Below, piece after piece: positions 1-7,677 of a DNA stretch of 23,839 nucleotides. Below the pieces are notes generated by a model. The model was not told the DNA's origin. It searched no databases and worked only from the letters and a program-made list of their open reading frames with translations. Position numbers and translations under genes: made by a program. Within the stretch, counting starts at the first letter, position 1, and the number at the start of each line of letters is the position of its first letter. Source of the stretch: Muribaculaceae bacterium (lineage in GTDB: Bacteria; Bacteroidota; Bacteroidia; Bacteroidales; Muribaculaceae); contig JAFLTK010000145.1 of the NCBI GenBank assembly GCA_022511505.1, positions 1 to 23,839 on the forward strand, read 5' to 3'.

Positions 1-12
1 ATATATTTATAG

Positions 13-20
13 CAAAGTTA
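13..20 (-). promoter_or_regulatory. Bacteroidota -7 box firing leftwards out of the window
   Basis: On the minus strand this reads TAACTTTG, an exact TAnnTTTG -7 element of the Bacteroidota primary sigma factor. No clear TTTG lies 19-21 bases upstream; the nearest A-rich match is around 44-48. It would drive a gene beyond the left edge. The same core followed by GCTAT occurs at the right end of the window. Only one half of the promoter matches, so confidence is low. Confidence 0.35.
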
Positions 21-84
21 ACAACACTATTTGTATTATTAGATAAACAGTGGTCCTAAATAACTAAATAGTGGCATTTCAACC

Positions 85-150
85 CTCAAAAGTAGACATT
101 TTGACCAATCGGCCCGACTTTTGAGGCCGAGACGAGTATTAATACTCGTC
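85..150 (-). terminator. Structured 3' end of carB
   Basis: Three nested inverted repeats follow the end of carB. Positions 131-150 are a perfect palindrome, GACGAGTATT/AATACTCGTC, spanning the carB stop codon at 139-141. Next TCGGCC (109-114) pairs with GGCCGA (125-130) around a 10-base loop. The loop sequence in turn complements a downstream 9-mer: CTCAAAAGT (85-93) with ACTTTTGAG (117-125). No clean U-tract follows, so this is not a textbook intrinsic terminator. It may stabilise or end the carAB transcript. Confidence 0.45.
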
Positions 151-3100
151 CCAAGCCTTAATCTCGATGCTGTCGAGCGAGCGGTCGGTAAAGGCGGCGA
201 TGAAAGCCGACGCCAGACGCGCGTTGGTCAGCAACGGGATATTGAGGTCGATGGCGGCGCGGCGCACCTTGTAGCCGTTGGACAGTTCGGTCGGCGTCAG
301 GTTCTTGGGCAGGTTGACAACCATGTCTATCTGGTGGCTCTGCATCAGTTCGATAGCCTGGGGCTGCATGTCGCTCTGCGACGGCCAATAGACCTTGACG
401 GCGGGGATGCCGTTGTCGGTCAGGAACTGGTGGGTACCGCTTGTGGCATAAATCTTCAGGCCGTGGTTGTGCAACTGATGGGCCGCGTCGAGCATGTCGG
501 CCTTTTGGCGCGGGTTGCCGGTCGAGAGCAGCACGCCCTTCTTGGGCAGACGGTGACCGACGGCAAGCATCGCCTTGAGGATGGCCTCGTCGGTATCATC
601 GCCAATACAGCCAACCTCGCCGGTCGACGACATGTCGACGCCGAGCACCGGGTCGGCACCCTGCAAGCGCGAGAAACTGAACTGTGACGCCTTGATGCCT
701 ACATAGTCGAGGTCAAACGCGCTCTTGGAGGGCTTCTCGACAGGCAGGCCGAGCATGACGCGAGTAGCAAGGTCGATAAAGTTGATTTTCAGCACCTTGG
801 ACACAAACGGGAACGAGCGCGATGCCCTCAGGTTACACTCGATAACCTTGATGTCGTTGTTCTTGGCGAGATACTGGATGTTAAACGGACCCGAGATATT
901 GAGCGCTTTGGCGATTTTAGACGACACTTTCTTTATGCGTCTCATTGTCTCGACATAGAGTTTTTGGGGCGGGAACTGGATGGTGGCGTCGCCCGAGTGT
1001 ACGCCGGCAAACTCTATATGCTCTGAGATGGCGTAGGCCACGATTTCGCCGTTGGCGGCAACAGCGTCCATCTCTATCTCCTTGGCGTTCTGGATAAACT
1101 CGGTGACAACGACGGGATGTTCCTTTGACACGTTGGCGGCGAGGCGCAGGAAGCGGTGGAGCTCATCGTCGTTGGAGCACACGTTCATCGCGGCGCCCGA
1201 GAGGACGTAACTGGGACGGACGAGCACGGGATAGCCCACTTCGGCAATAAAGCGGTCGATATCCTCAAAACTGCTCAGCTCGCGCCAGCGGGGCTGGTCG
1301 ACGCCTATGCGGTCGAGCATGGCCGAGAATTTGTTGCGGTCCTCGGCGTTGTCGATGCTCTTTGCGCTCGTGCCAAAGATGGTGACACCGGCATCTGAGA
1401 GGCGCATCGCCAGATTGTTGGGAATCTGGCCGCCCACCGAGAGGATAGTGCCGCGCGGTTGCTCGAGGTCGAGGATATCCATCACGCGCTCATAGGTCAA
1501 CTCGTCGAAATAGAGGCGGTCACACATGTCATAGTCGGTCGACACGGTCTCGGGGTTGTAGTTTATCATAACCGAGCGCCAGCCTTGCTGTTTGACGGTC
1601 AGCAACGCGTTGACCGAACACCAGTCAAACTCAACCGAACTACCGATGCGATAAGCGCCCGAGCCGAGGACTACAATCGAGCGGTCGTCGTGCTCATAGT
1701 CAATGTCGTTGGCCGAGCCGTTGTAGGTTAGGTAGAGATAGTTGGTTTGGGCGGGATATTCGGCGGCAAGGGTGTCGATTTGCTTGACGACGGGTGTGAT
1801 ACCGAGCGCTTTGCGATGGTGGCGAACGGCGTCGGCCGCACCGGCAGCCTCGCTTCCGGCACCCATCGACTCCTTGAAGAGGGCGCGCGCTATCTGGAAG
1901 TCGCTGAAACCCTGGCTCTTGGCCTGGCGAAGCAACTCGACGGGGAGCGCCTTGAGGTCGTTATATTCTTCAAGCTCGTGCTGGGTGTTGACGATATTGG
2001 CAAGGCGATAGAGGAACCAGCGGTCGATTTTTGTCAGCTCGTGGATGCGCTCAACGCTGTAACCTTCCTGCAACGCCTTGGCAATCACAAAGATGCGCTT
2101 GTCGGTAGGCTCGGCGAGCGCTTTGTCGACATTGTCTATCTTCATGTCGTGGTTGCCCGTGAAGCCGTGCATCCCCTGCCCTATCATGCGCAGGCTCTTT
2201 TGGATGACTTCTTCAAACGTGCGACCTATCGCCATGACCTCGCCGACCGACTTCATCTGGGAACCAATCTGGCGCTGAACGCCGTGGAACTTGCCGAGGT
2301 CCCAGCGCGGAATTTTGCAGACGATGTAGTCGAGTGCCGGCTCAAAGAATGCCGACGTCTCTTTGGTCACCGAGTTGCTCAGGTCAAAGAGGCCGTAACC
2401 GAGGCCGAGTTTTGCGGCCACAAAAGCGAGGGGATAGCCTGTTGCCTTTGACGCCAAGGCCGACGAGCGGCTCAGGCGGGCGTTGACCTCGATGACGCGG
2501 TAGTCCATCGACTCGGGGTCGTAGGCATATTGGACGTTACACTCGCCGACGATGCCGATGTGGCGAATTATCTTGATGGCAAGTTTGCGCAGGTAGTGAT
2601 AGTCCTCGTTGCTAAGGGTCTGTGACGGAGCGACAACGATGCTCTCGCCGGTGTGGATGCCCAGCGGGTCAAAGTTCTCCATGTTACAAACCGTGATACA
2701 GTTGTCGTAACGGTCGCGAACCACCTCATACTCAACCTCTTTCCATCCTTTCAGCGATTTCTCGACAAGAACCTGGGGCGAGAACGAGAGCGCCTTGGAG
2801 GCGAGTTCAACGAGTTCGGCCTCGTTGTCACAGAAGCCGCTACCCATGCCGCCGAGCGCGTATGCTGCGCGAACGATGACCGGGTAGCCGAGACGGCCGG
2901 CGGCGGCAAGCGCGTCGCCTACGGTGTTGACCGCCTCGCTCTTGATGGTCTTGACGTCGATTTCGTCGAGTTTCTTGACAAACAGTTCGCGGTCTTCGGT
3001 ATCCATAATGGCGCGCACGGGTGTGCCGAGCACCTTGAGGTTATATTTCTCGAGGATGCCGCTCTCATAGAGTTCGACGCCGCAGTTCAGCGCCGTCTGT

Positions 3101-3372
3101 CCGCCAAAAGCAAGCAGAATCCCGTCCGGACGCTCCTTGGCGATGACTTTCTCCACAAAATAGGGCGTTACCGGCAGGAAGTAGATTTTGTCGGCAAAAC
3201 CGTCGCTGGTCTGCACCGTCGCGATGTTGGGGTTTATCAGCACTGTCTCGATACCCTCCTCTTTCATTGCTTTCAAAGCCTGAGAACCGGAATAATCAAA
3301 CTCGCCGGCCTCGCCGATTTTCAGTGCGCCGCTACCGAGCAGCAACACTTTCTTGATATTGTCTTTCTCCAT
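139..3372 (-). CDS. carB: Carbamoyl-phosphate synthase large subunit
   Basis: This is the 1077-residue large subunit, close to the E. coli length. It uses ammonia from CarA, bicarbonate and two ATP to make carbamoyl phosphate for arginine and pyrimidine synthesis in the cytoplasm. The N-terminus carries the family motif KVLLLGSGALKIGEAGEFDY (residues 8-27). Two homologous ATP-grasp halves are visible: the first includes GYPVIVRAAYALGGMGSGF around residue 165, and the second opens with VVLGSGAYRIGSSVEFDW near residue 570 and has GYPVLVRPSYVLSGAAMNV later. The C-terminus (about 940-1077) is the MGS-like allosteric domain, with KKGVLLSTGN and NGYKVRRAAIDLNIPLLTNA. It starts 24 bases downstream of the carA stop on the same strand, so the two form an operon. 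Identification is very secure. Confidence 0.98.
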   Translation of the reverse strand: MEKDNIKKVLLLGSGALKIGEAGEFDYSGSQALKAMKEEGIETVLINPNIATVQTSDGFADKIYFLPVTPYFVEKVIAKERPDGILLAFGGQTALNCGVELYESGILEKYNLKVLGTPVRAIMDTEDRELFVKKLDEIDVKTIKSEAVNTVGDALAAAGRLGYPVIVRAAYALGGMGSGFCDNEAELVELASKALSFSPQVLVEKSLKGWKEVEYEVVRDRYDNCITVCNMENFDPLGIHTGESIVVAPSQTLSNEDYHYLRKLAIKIIRHIGIVGECNVQYAYDPESMDYRVIEVNARLSRSSALASKATGYPLAFVAAKLGLGYGLFDLSNSVTKETSAFFEPALDYIVCKIPRWDLGKFHGVQRQIGSQMKSVGEVMAIGRTFEEVIQKSLRMIGQGMHGFTGNHDMKIDNVDKALAEPTDKRIFVIAKALQEGYSVERIHELTKIDRWFLYRLANIVNTQHELEEYNDLKALPVELLRQAKSQGFSDFQIARALFKESMGAGSEAAGAADAVRHHRKALGITPVVKQIDTLAAEYPAQTNYLYLTYNGSANDIDYEHDDRSIVVLGSGAYRIGSSVEFDWCSVNALLTVKQQGWRSVMINYNPETVSTDYDMCDRLYFDELTYERVMDILDLEQPRGTILSVGGQIPNNLAMRLSDAGVTIFGTSAKSIDNAEDRNKFSAMLDRIGVDQPRWRELSSFEDIDRFIAEVGYPVLVRPSYVLSGAAMNVCSNDDELHRFLRLAANVSKEHPVVVTEFIQNAKEIEMDAVAANGEIVAYAISEHIEFAGVHSGDATIQFPPQKLYVETMRRIKKVSSKIAKALNISGPFNIQYLAKNNDIKVIECNLRASRSFPFVSKVLKINFIDLATRVMLGLPVEKPSKSAFDLDYVGIKASQFSFSRLQGADPVLGVDMSSTGEVGCIGDDTDEAILKAMLAVGHRLPKKGVLLSTGNPRQKADMLDAAHQLHNHGLKIYATSGTHQFLTDNGIPAVKVYWPSQSDMQPQAIELMQSHQIDMVVNLPKNLTPTELSNGYKVRRAAIDLNIPLLTNARLASAFIAAFTDRSLDSIEIKAWDEY

Positions 3373-3396
3373 CGTCTTTTGTGATTGTAGAGGGGG

Positions 3397-4479
3397 TTAT
3401 TTTTTTAAAATGTCGATAAACTCGTCAAAGAAAAACTCGGTATCCTTGGGTCCCGACGAAGCCTCGGGGTGGAACTGAGCCGAGAAATAGGGCAGCGACT
3501 TGTGACGTATACCCTCGTTGGTGCCGTCGTTCATGTTGATGAACAGCGGCTCCCACTCCTCGGGCAGCGACGCCGTGTCGACGGCAAAGCCGTGGTTCTG
3601 AGACGTTACATAGCAGGAGTTGGTGCCGGCGCGACGCACGGGCTGATTGTGGCTGCGATGGCCGTATTTCAGTTTGTAGGTACGGCCGCCGGCCGCCTTG
3701 GCAAGCAACTGGTTGCCCATGCAGATGCCACAGATGGGCTTGCCGCGCTTCAATGCCTCGCGCAGGTGGACAACCGTTGTCTCGGCCATATCCGGGTTGC
3801 CGGGGCCGTTGGACAGGAACAGGCCGTCATAGTCAATAGTATTGAAGTCATAATCCCAGGGAACGCGGATAACCTTGACACCGCGACGTGTCAGGCAGCG
3901 GATGATATTGTGTTTCACGCCGAGGTCAACGAGCACAACCGTCAACTCGCCGTCGCCGTGGGTCTCGACCTCGCGACACGACACCTCGGCCACCAGATTT
4001 TCCTTATTGGGATCATAGAAAGGCACATCCTCCTCGGCGTCACCATCCATGACAATCTTGCCGAGCATCGAGCCATGTTCGCGCAAGTGCTTGGTCAGCG
4101 CGCGAGTATCAATGCCAAAGATACCGGGAACTCCCTCCTCGTCGAGCCATTGGGCCAGCGAGCGGTCAGCCTGCCAGTGGGAGTGGTCAAACGAATAATC
4201 CTGGGCGATGATGGCGCGGCAGTGGATGGCGTCGCTCTCATAATACTCGCTGACGGCATCCTTCTCGCGCCGCGGCGGCACACCATAATTACCAAGTAGC
4301 GGGTAGGTTGTGACCAAAATCTGCCCCCGATAAGAGGGGTCGGTCAAACTCTCGGGGTAACCTGTCATTGCCGTGTTAAAAACAACCTCGCCGGCCGTCG
4401 ATTTCTCGTGGCCGAAACTAAATCCCTCAAATCGTGTGCCATCCTCCAGTATCAGGACAGCGCGGCGATGTTTGCGCAT
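3397..4479 (-). CDS. carA: Carbamoyl-phosphate synthase small (glutaminase) subunit
   Basis: This 360-residue glutamine amidotransferase subunit hydrolyses glutamine and passes ammonia to CarB. The N-terminal CPSase small-chain domain (about 5-140) holds the conserved FNTAMTGYPESLTDPSY segment. The class I GATase domain (about 180-358) has the nucleophile elbow GICMGNQLLA with Cys253, and the His337/Glu339 pair in FHPEA. The usual GHQ after the nucleophile is GNQ here, which I recall as common in Bacteroidota CarA. The ATG at 4479 lies about 160 bases downstream of the predicted transcription start, leaving a long leader. carB follows 24 bases later, so carA is the first gene of the operon. 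Confidence 0.98.
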   Translation of the reverse strand: MRKHRRAVLILEDGTRFEGFSFGHEKSTAGEVVFNTAMTGYPESLTDPSYRGQILVTTYPLLGNYGVPPRREKDAVSEYYESDAIHCRAIIAQDYSFDHSHWQADRSLAQWLDEEGVPGIFGIDTRALTKHLREHGSMLGKIVMDGDAEEDVPFYDPNKENLVAEVSCREVETHGDGELTVVLVDLGVKHNIIRCLTRRGVKVIRVPWDYDFNTIDYDGLFLSNGPGNPDMAETTVVHLREALKRGKPICGICMGNQLLAKAAGGRTYKLKYGHRSHNQPVRRAGTNSCYVTSQNHGFAVDTASLPEEWEPLFINMNDGTNEGIRHKSLPYFSAQFHPEASSGPKDTEFFFDEFIDILKK

Positions 4480-4525
4480 AGAAATTCTAATATATGTTTT
4501 ACAGAATTGTGGCCCCTGCGCCCGT

Positions 4526-4595
4526 CGGCATCGTCACTTGGTCAGATGGCGGCATCGTCATGCTTTTTGACGGCTTTTTGATGACGGCATCGTCA
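4526..4595 (-). repeat. Three direct copies of an 11-mer in the carA leader
   Basis: CGGCATCGTCA occurs exactly at 4526-4536, 4550-4560 and 4585-4595, at start-to-start spacings of 24 and 35. In the carA mRNA each reads TGACGATGCCG. The upstream-most copy (4585-4595) can fold as a 5-bp hairpin, TGACG-ATGC-CGTCA; the other two pair less well. All copies lie between the predicted transcription start (near 4638) and the carA ATG at 4479, so they belong to the untranslated leader. They could be protein-binding sites or part of an RNA switch. The rest of the 305-base gap 4480-4784 holds the carA promoter and the inverted repeats listed separately. Confidence 0.6.
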
Positions 4596-4643
4596 CGTGT
4601 CCTTACGGCTCTGTCATGCGCCTCAACGGCACAGAAAACCGTG

Positions 4644-4674
4644 CAAAATTAAGCATTATTTCCGATATACCAAA
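4644..4674 (-). promoter_or_regulatory. carAB promoter, consensus Bacteroidota type
   Basis: Read on the minus strand, TTTG (4674-4671) is followed by exactly 19 bases and TAATTTTG (4651-4644). This matches TTTG-N19-TAnnTTTG fully. Transcription should start near 4638. It is the best promoter match in the window. Confidence 0.75.
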
Positions 4675-4710
4675 ATCCCGTGCTCCAACTTCAACTTTTG
4701 AAACCGTTTT

Positions 4711-4775
4711 ATACCTTTTAGGGTATCACCCGTAGACAAACCTTCATTTGCCGGTAGACGACAATCGGTTTGTCT
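4711..4775 (-). terminator. Inverted repeats downstream of menA
   Basis: Just past the menA stop, AGACAAACC (4734-4742) is perfectly complementary to GGTTTGTCT (4767-4775) across a 24-base loop. A smaller ATACC...GGTAT hairpin (4711-4726) follows. Neither has a strong U-tract on the minus strand. They sit between menA and the carA promoter, where a terminator is expected, but a regulatory role at carA is equally possible. Confidence 0.35.
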
Positions 4776-4784
4776 TTGGGTAGG

Positions 4785-5678
4785 TTAGCGGAGGAGGGTG
4801 TAGAGGAAGAGGGCGGCGCAGTAGGCGACCATGGCGAGGGCGGTTTTGCCAAGCAGGGGGTTGAGGGCGGCGCCGCGGTGTCGGACGAGGCTGAAATAGA
4901 GGATGGTGTGGACAACGAGATAGAGCCCGGGTATTATCCATGCAACTGGTGATGTCAGGCTCCAGAAGGGCACCATCAACCCGATGGCGATGTAGCCGTT
5001 AAATAGGTAGAGAGTTTCCATGGCGGTGCGTCCAAATTTGACGGCGAGGGTGCGTTTGCCGGCGGCGCGGTCGTCGTCAATATCGCGATAGTTGTTGACA
5101 ATCAGCACGTTGGCGCCCATCAAGCCGATGGCAACCGAGGCGGCGACAGCGTCGGCCGTTGGTTTGGAGCCGGTCATCAGGTAGTAGGTCATCGTGACGG
5201 GGACTATACCAAAGAAAACTATGACGGCGACTTCGCCCAGACCGTGGTGGGACAGCGGATAGGGCCCGGCACTGTAGGCGAGTGCGCCAAGGGCCACGAC
5301 CACGCCGACGCCTATGAGCCACCAGCCGCCGAACGGTATCAGTGCCAGCCCGACGCAACATGCCACCGAGAGCGTCACGATGGTGGCCACGAGCATGGCG
5401 CGCGGCGAGATGTCGCCCTCGGTCACGCCGCGGCGAAAGCCCTCGCGACCGGGCCGGTCGAGCCCGGCGCGCCAGTCAAAATACTCGTTGGCAAAGTTGG
5501 ATGCCACCTGACAAAGAATGGCGAAGACGAGACAAAGCACACCCGGCAGCCAGCGGAACGCCGGGGCTGTCATACTCAGCGCCATCGCGCCGATGACGCC
5601 GGCAACAGACACCGGCAACGTGTGCAGTCGCGTTGCTGCGACCCAGGCCTTAATGCTTTTTACGGTTGTGCTTCCCAT
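4785..5678 (-). CDS. menA: 1,4-dihydroxy-2-naphthoate polyprenyltransferase
   Basis: This UbiA-family membrane prenyltransferase attaches the isoprenoid tail to 1,4-dihydroxy-2-naphthoate, making demethylmenaquinone in the inner membrane. The first Mg-diphosphate motif is NFANEYFDWRAGLD (residues 61-74); the second is NNYRDIDDDRAAGKRT (195-210). Hydrophobic segments around both give the expected multi-pass topology. I start it at the ATG at 5678 (297 residues). A longer frame back to 5726 exists, but it would run deeper into the upstream gene and add a polar tail before MGSTTVKSIKAW. With this start it overlaps the end of the upstream ATPase gene by 29 bases, suggesting translational coupling. 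MenA versus a related UbiA enzyme is decided by the motif details and length. Confidence 0.93.
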   Translation of the reverse strand: MGSTTVKSIKAWVAATRLHTLPVSVAGVIGAMALSMTAPAFRWLPGVLCLVFAILCQVASNFANEYFDWRAGLDRPGREGFRRGVTEGDISPRAMLVATIVTLSVACCVGLALIPFGGWWLIGVGVVVALGALAYSAGPYPLSHHGLGEVAVIVFFGIVPVTMTYYLMTGSKPTADAVAASVAIGLMGANVLIVNNYRDIDDDRAAGKRTLAVKFGRTAMETLYLFNGYIAIGLMVPFWSLTSPVAWIIPGLYLVVHTILYFSLVRHRGAALNPLLGKTALAMVAYCAALFLYTLLR

Positions 5679-7293
5679 GGGGTTTCTCTTGTTGGTTGGT
5701 TTCAATTTCTGACTCGTCATTGTCAAGCCCTATGCAACGGCGAACGGCCAGTGAAATTCGTTCGGCCTCGGCCGACTCGGGGCTATTGCGCAGAATGTTG
5801 AGTATCGCGTTGATATAGTGATTCTTGTCGGTTTTGGTCAGGCCGCAATGTCGGGCGACGCCGCTCTCGGGAATCATCGACTTGCGGTTATAGACGCGCA
5901 AGATGGCGGCATAATCGTGGGTGGTCACATAGCGCTTAAACTCGCGGCACAGTTGCTCGTAAATGCCTCGCGGGTTTATCTCGCGCAACAAGTCGTAAAG
6001 GTGCATCTCGAGGCTGTCGATGTTGTCAAACTTGCCGTCGATGCGATGCTCGACGATGCTTTTGACTCGGTGGCGGGTGTGGAGCAACGCCTGGGCGTGA
6101 AGATCGGCCGCAAACAACTGAATGATTGCCCTTTGCACCTTGCCGAAAGCCTGGTCTTCACTGCGACCGTGGGCCGTGGCAACGGCGCGGATAACATCCT
6201 CGAGCATCAGGATGTTTTCAATCTCGGCGACCTCGGGCACGCAGACGCGACGGCGGCGCAGGTAGGCGACCTCGTGCTCGTCGCGGCGGTCGCGGTCCAC
6301 GATGCCCCGCGAGTCGAGGGCGTGGAAGCTGTTGAGGTCGTTGAACGCTCGCGTCGCCTCGATGACCTTGTTGCACGACCCGAGAGATTTTATCGTATAC
6401 TCCTTGAATATCAGTGGATAAAGTTTTGCGTCGATGGAGTTGACACCGTCGCCCTCGATAAACAGCACCGGCTTGCGGGCGCCGATTATCGACATAAACA
6501 GTTCCTCTGAAATATTCTCGTTGGGTTTCAGCAGGTCATAGTCCCAAGTGTGGCGAACGGCGTCGTAGGAGCGCACCCAGACCGTGCGACCGCCGACGCG
6601 CGTCGGCGCAAAACTGAGGTCGTGGGTAAAGTAGACAAAGGTGCAATCGGGGCGTGCCTGCTCGATGATGTCCCACACGAGGCGATGAAGCGACGGATGG
6701 AGAAACATACCCGGGTTCTCGACAATGACAACGGCATCGCGCGGCGCATAAAGCACGGCCCCGAGGTGGTACATGACCGCCTTCTCGCCGTCGCTCAGGC
6801 GCGCCATCGAGAACTGGTCGCCGTCGGTTTGTGAGGCGATAAACATGCGGCCCTCCTCAATCAAGATGCGGTTGTCAGGGAAAATTTCCTGCCAGCGCGA
6901 GATGAGGAAATCGAGTTTGGTTCGTTTAAGTTTGGTCTTTTCAACGCCGGCGTGAACGTTGCCTTTATAGGCAAGCAGGTTAACCATCTCGTCGTGCAAC
7001 AACAAGGCTATCAACTGATTGAGTTCGCCGCGGATGTCGTGCCGCAAGACGTGTGACCGCTCGGTCATCTTTTCATATAGGATGCCGATAGAATCTCGCA
7101 TAATCGTCTCGGCCGCAGGGGTATAGAGCGCACGGAGGGCCGACACATGAAACGCCCGCTCGCCAAGAGACCGGGACAGGGCACTCGCAAAGCGCGTTTT
7201 GCCGGCACCGTTGGCACCGATGACCACAATCGAGCCGTTGCCCTCAAGGGCGATAGGCGCGCCCGAAGTGCGCGGAGGTAAAGTTATCGTCAT
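5650..7293 (-). CDS. ABC-type ATPase fused to a DUF4435 (Toprim-like) domain
   Basis: This 547-residue fusion has an N-terminal ABC/SMC-like ATPase (about 15-240): Walker A GANGAGKT (26-33), signature-like LSDGEK (166-171), Walker-B region VVIVENPGMFLHP (188-200) and an H-loop-like THD (223-225). The usual DE after the Walker B strand is replaced by E192-N193, so the catalytic glutamate position looks unconventional. From about 273 a DUF4435/Toprim-like domain begins: VLFIEGDGVNSID with Glu280, the DRD acidic motif at Asp333/Asp335, and the PEVAEIEN segment (353-360). The tail (about 525-547) is basic and low in complexity. The architecture resembles OLD nucleases and fused AriA-AriB proteins of PARIS defence, but orthology is not shown. 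G+C is like the neighbouring core genes, and its end overlaps menA by 29 bases, hinting at a resident rather than newly acquired gene. Confidence 0.85.
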   Translation of the reverse strand: MTITLPPRTSGAPIALEGNGSIVVIGANGAGKTRFASALSRSLGERAFHVSALRALYTPAAETIMRDSIGILYEKMTERSHVLRHDIRGELNQLIALLLHDEMVNLLAYKGNVHAGVEKTKLKRTKLDFLISRWQEIFPDNRILIEEGRMFIASQTDGDQFSMARLSDGEKAVMYHLGAVLYAPRDAVVIVENPGMFLHPSLHRLVWDIIEQARPDCTFVYFTHDLSFAPTRVGGRTVWVRSYDAVRHTWDYDLLKPNENISEELFMSIIGARKPVLFIEGDGVNSIDAKLYPLIFKEYTIKSLGSCNKVIEATRAFNDLNSFHALDSRGIVDRDRRDEHEVAYLRRRRVCVPEVAEIENILMLEDVIRAVATAHGRSEDQAFGKVQRAIIQLFAADLHAQALLHTRHRVKSIVEHRIDGKFDNIDSLEMHLYDLLREINPRGIYEQLCREFKRYVTTHDYAAILRVYNRKSMIPESGVARHCGLTKTDKNHYINAILNILRNSPESAEAERISLAVRRCIGLDNDESEIETNQQEKPHGKHNRKKH

Positions 7294-7373
7294 TTTTTGA
7301 ACAATCTTGATTTATCAAATAACCACTCACGAAAGCCCTTTGCGAAAACGCATGCTGTCGTCAAGGTTATTCG

Positions 7374-7404
7374 CAAATTTATAACAAAATCTCAACTCCG
7401 GCAA
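7374..7404 (-). promoter_or_regulatory. Possible promoter of the ATPase/DUF4435-menA unit
   Basis: On the minus strand TAAATTTG (7381-7374) matches TAnnTTTG, and TTGC (7404-7401) lies about 19-20 bases upstream as a partial -33 element. Transcription would begin near 7368, leaving a leader of about 75 bases before the ATG at 7293. Confidence 0.45.
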
Positions 7405-7463
7405 CTCAAACCTTATTTTTCAGAAAAAAGCTACAGTATAGGGGTATTATTAGGAATTTTGAT

Positions 7464-7677
7464 TACCTTTGCCGTTGAACCTCAGTTCGTGTACTGAATA
7501 GTTGCCGACGATAGGTAGTAATGTTAAACTTTGTTAATAGACACCCGATGCTTTTTGCGTTACGTCGCTCATTTTCAGATATAAACAACGAATATCTCAA
7601 GATTATTTGTCATAAAAACCTCGTCTATTAAATTTCTCATTCGTATTATGTAATAACAACTTTCAAACAATAAGTTT
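7464..7677 (+). promoter_or_regulatory. Possible -7 box and ~200-base leader of the three-gene cassette
   Basis: TACCTTTG at 7464-7471 is an exact TAnnTTTG -7 box without a recognisable -33 partner. If used, transcription starts near 7478 and leaves a leader of about 200 bases before the ATG at 7678. A near match, TAAACTTTG at 7525-7533 with one extra base, would give a shorter one. The whole gap 7294-7677 is A+T rich. Besides these elements and the divergent promoter I see no gene in it; the only sizeable frame (7297-7497) begins with TTG and has no family features. Confidence 0.4.

Noticed and set aside
1747..2451. Long open frames on the plus strand opposite carB
   Set aside because: They are antisense shadows of a G+C-rich coding region and show no family motifs.
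5679..5726. N-terminal extension of menA
   Set aside because: It lies deeper inside the ATPase gene and adds only a polar leader before the conserved start.
7297..7497. 66-codon frame in the gap before the nuclease-like gene
   Set aside because: It starts with TTG, has no family features and lies in a promoter-bearing intergenic region.
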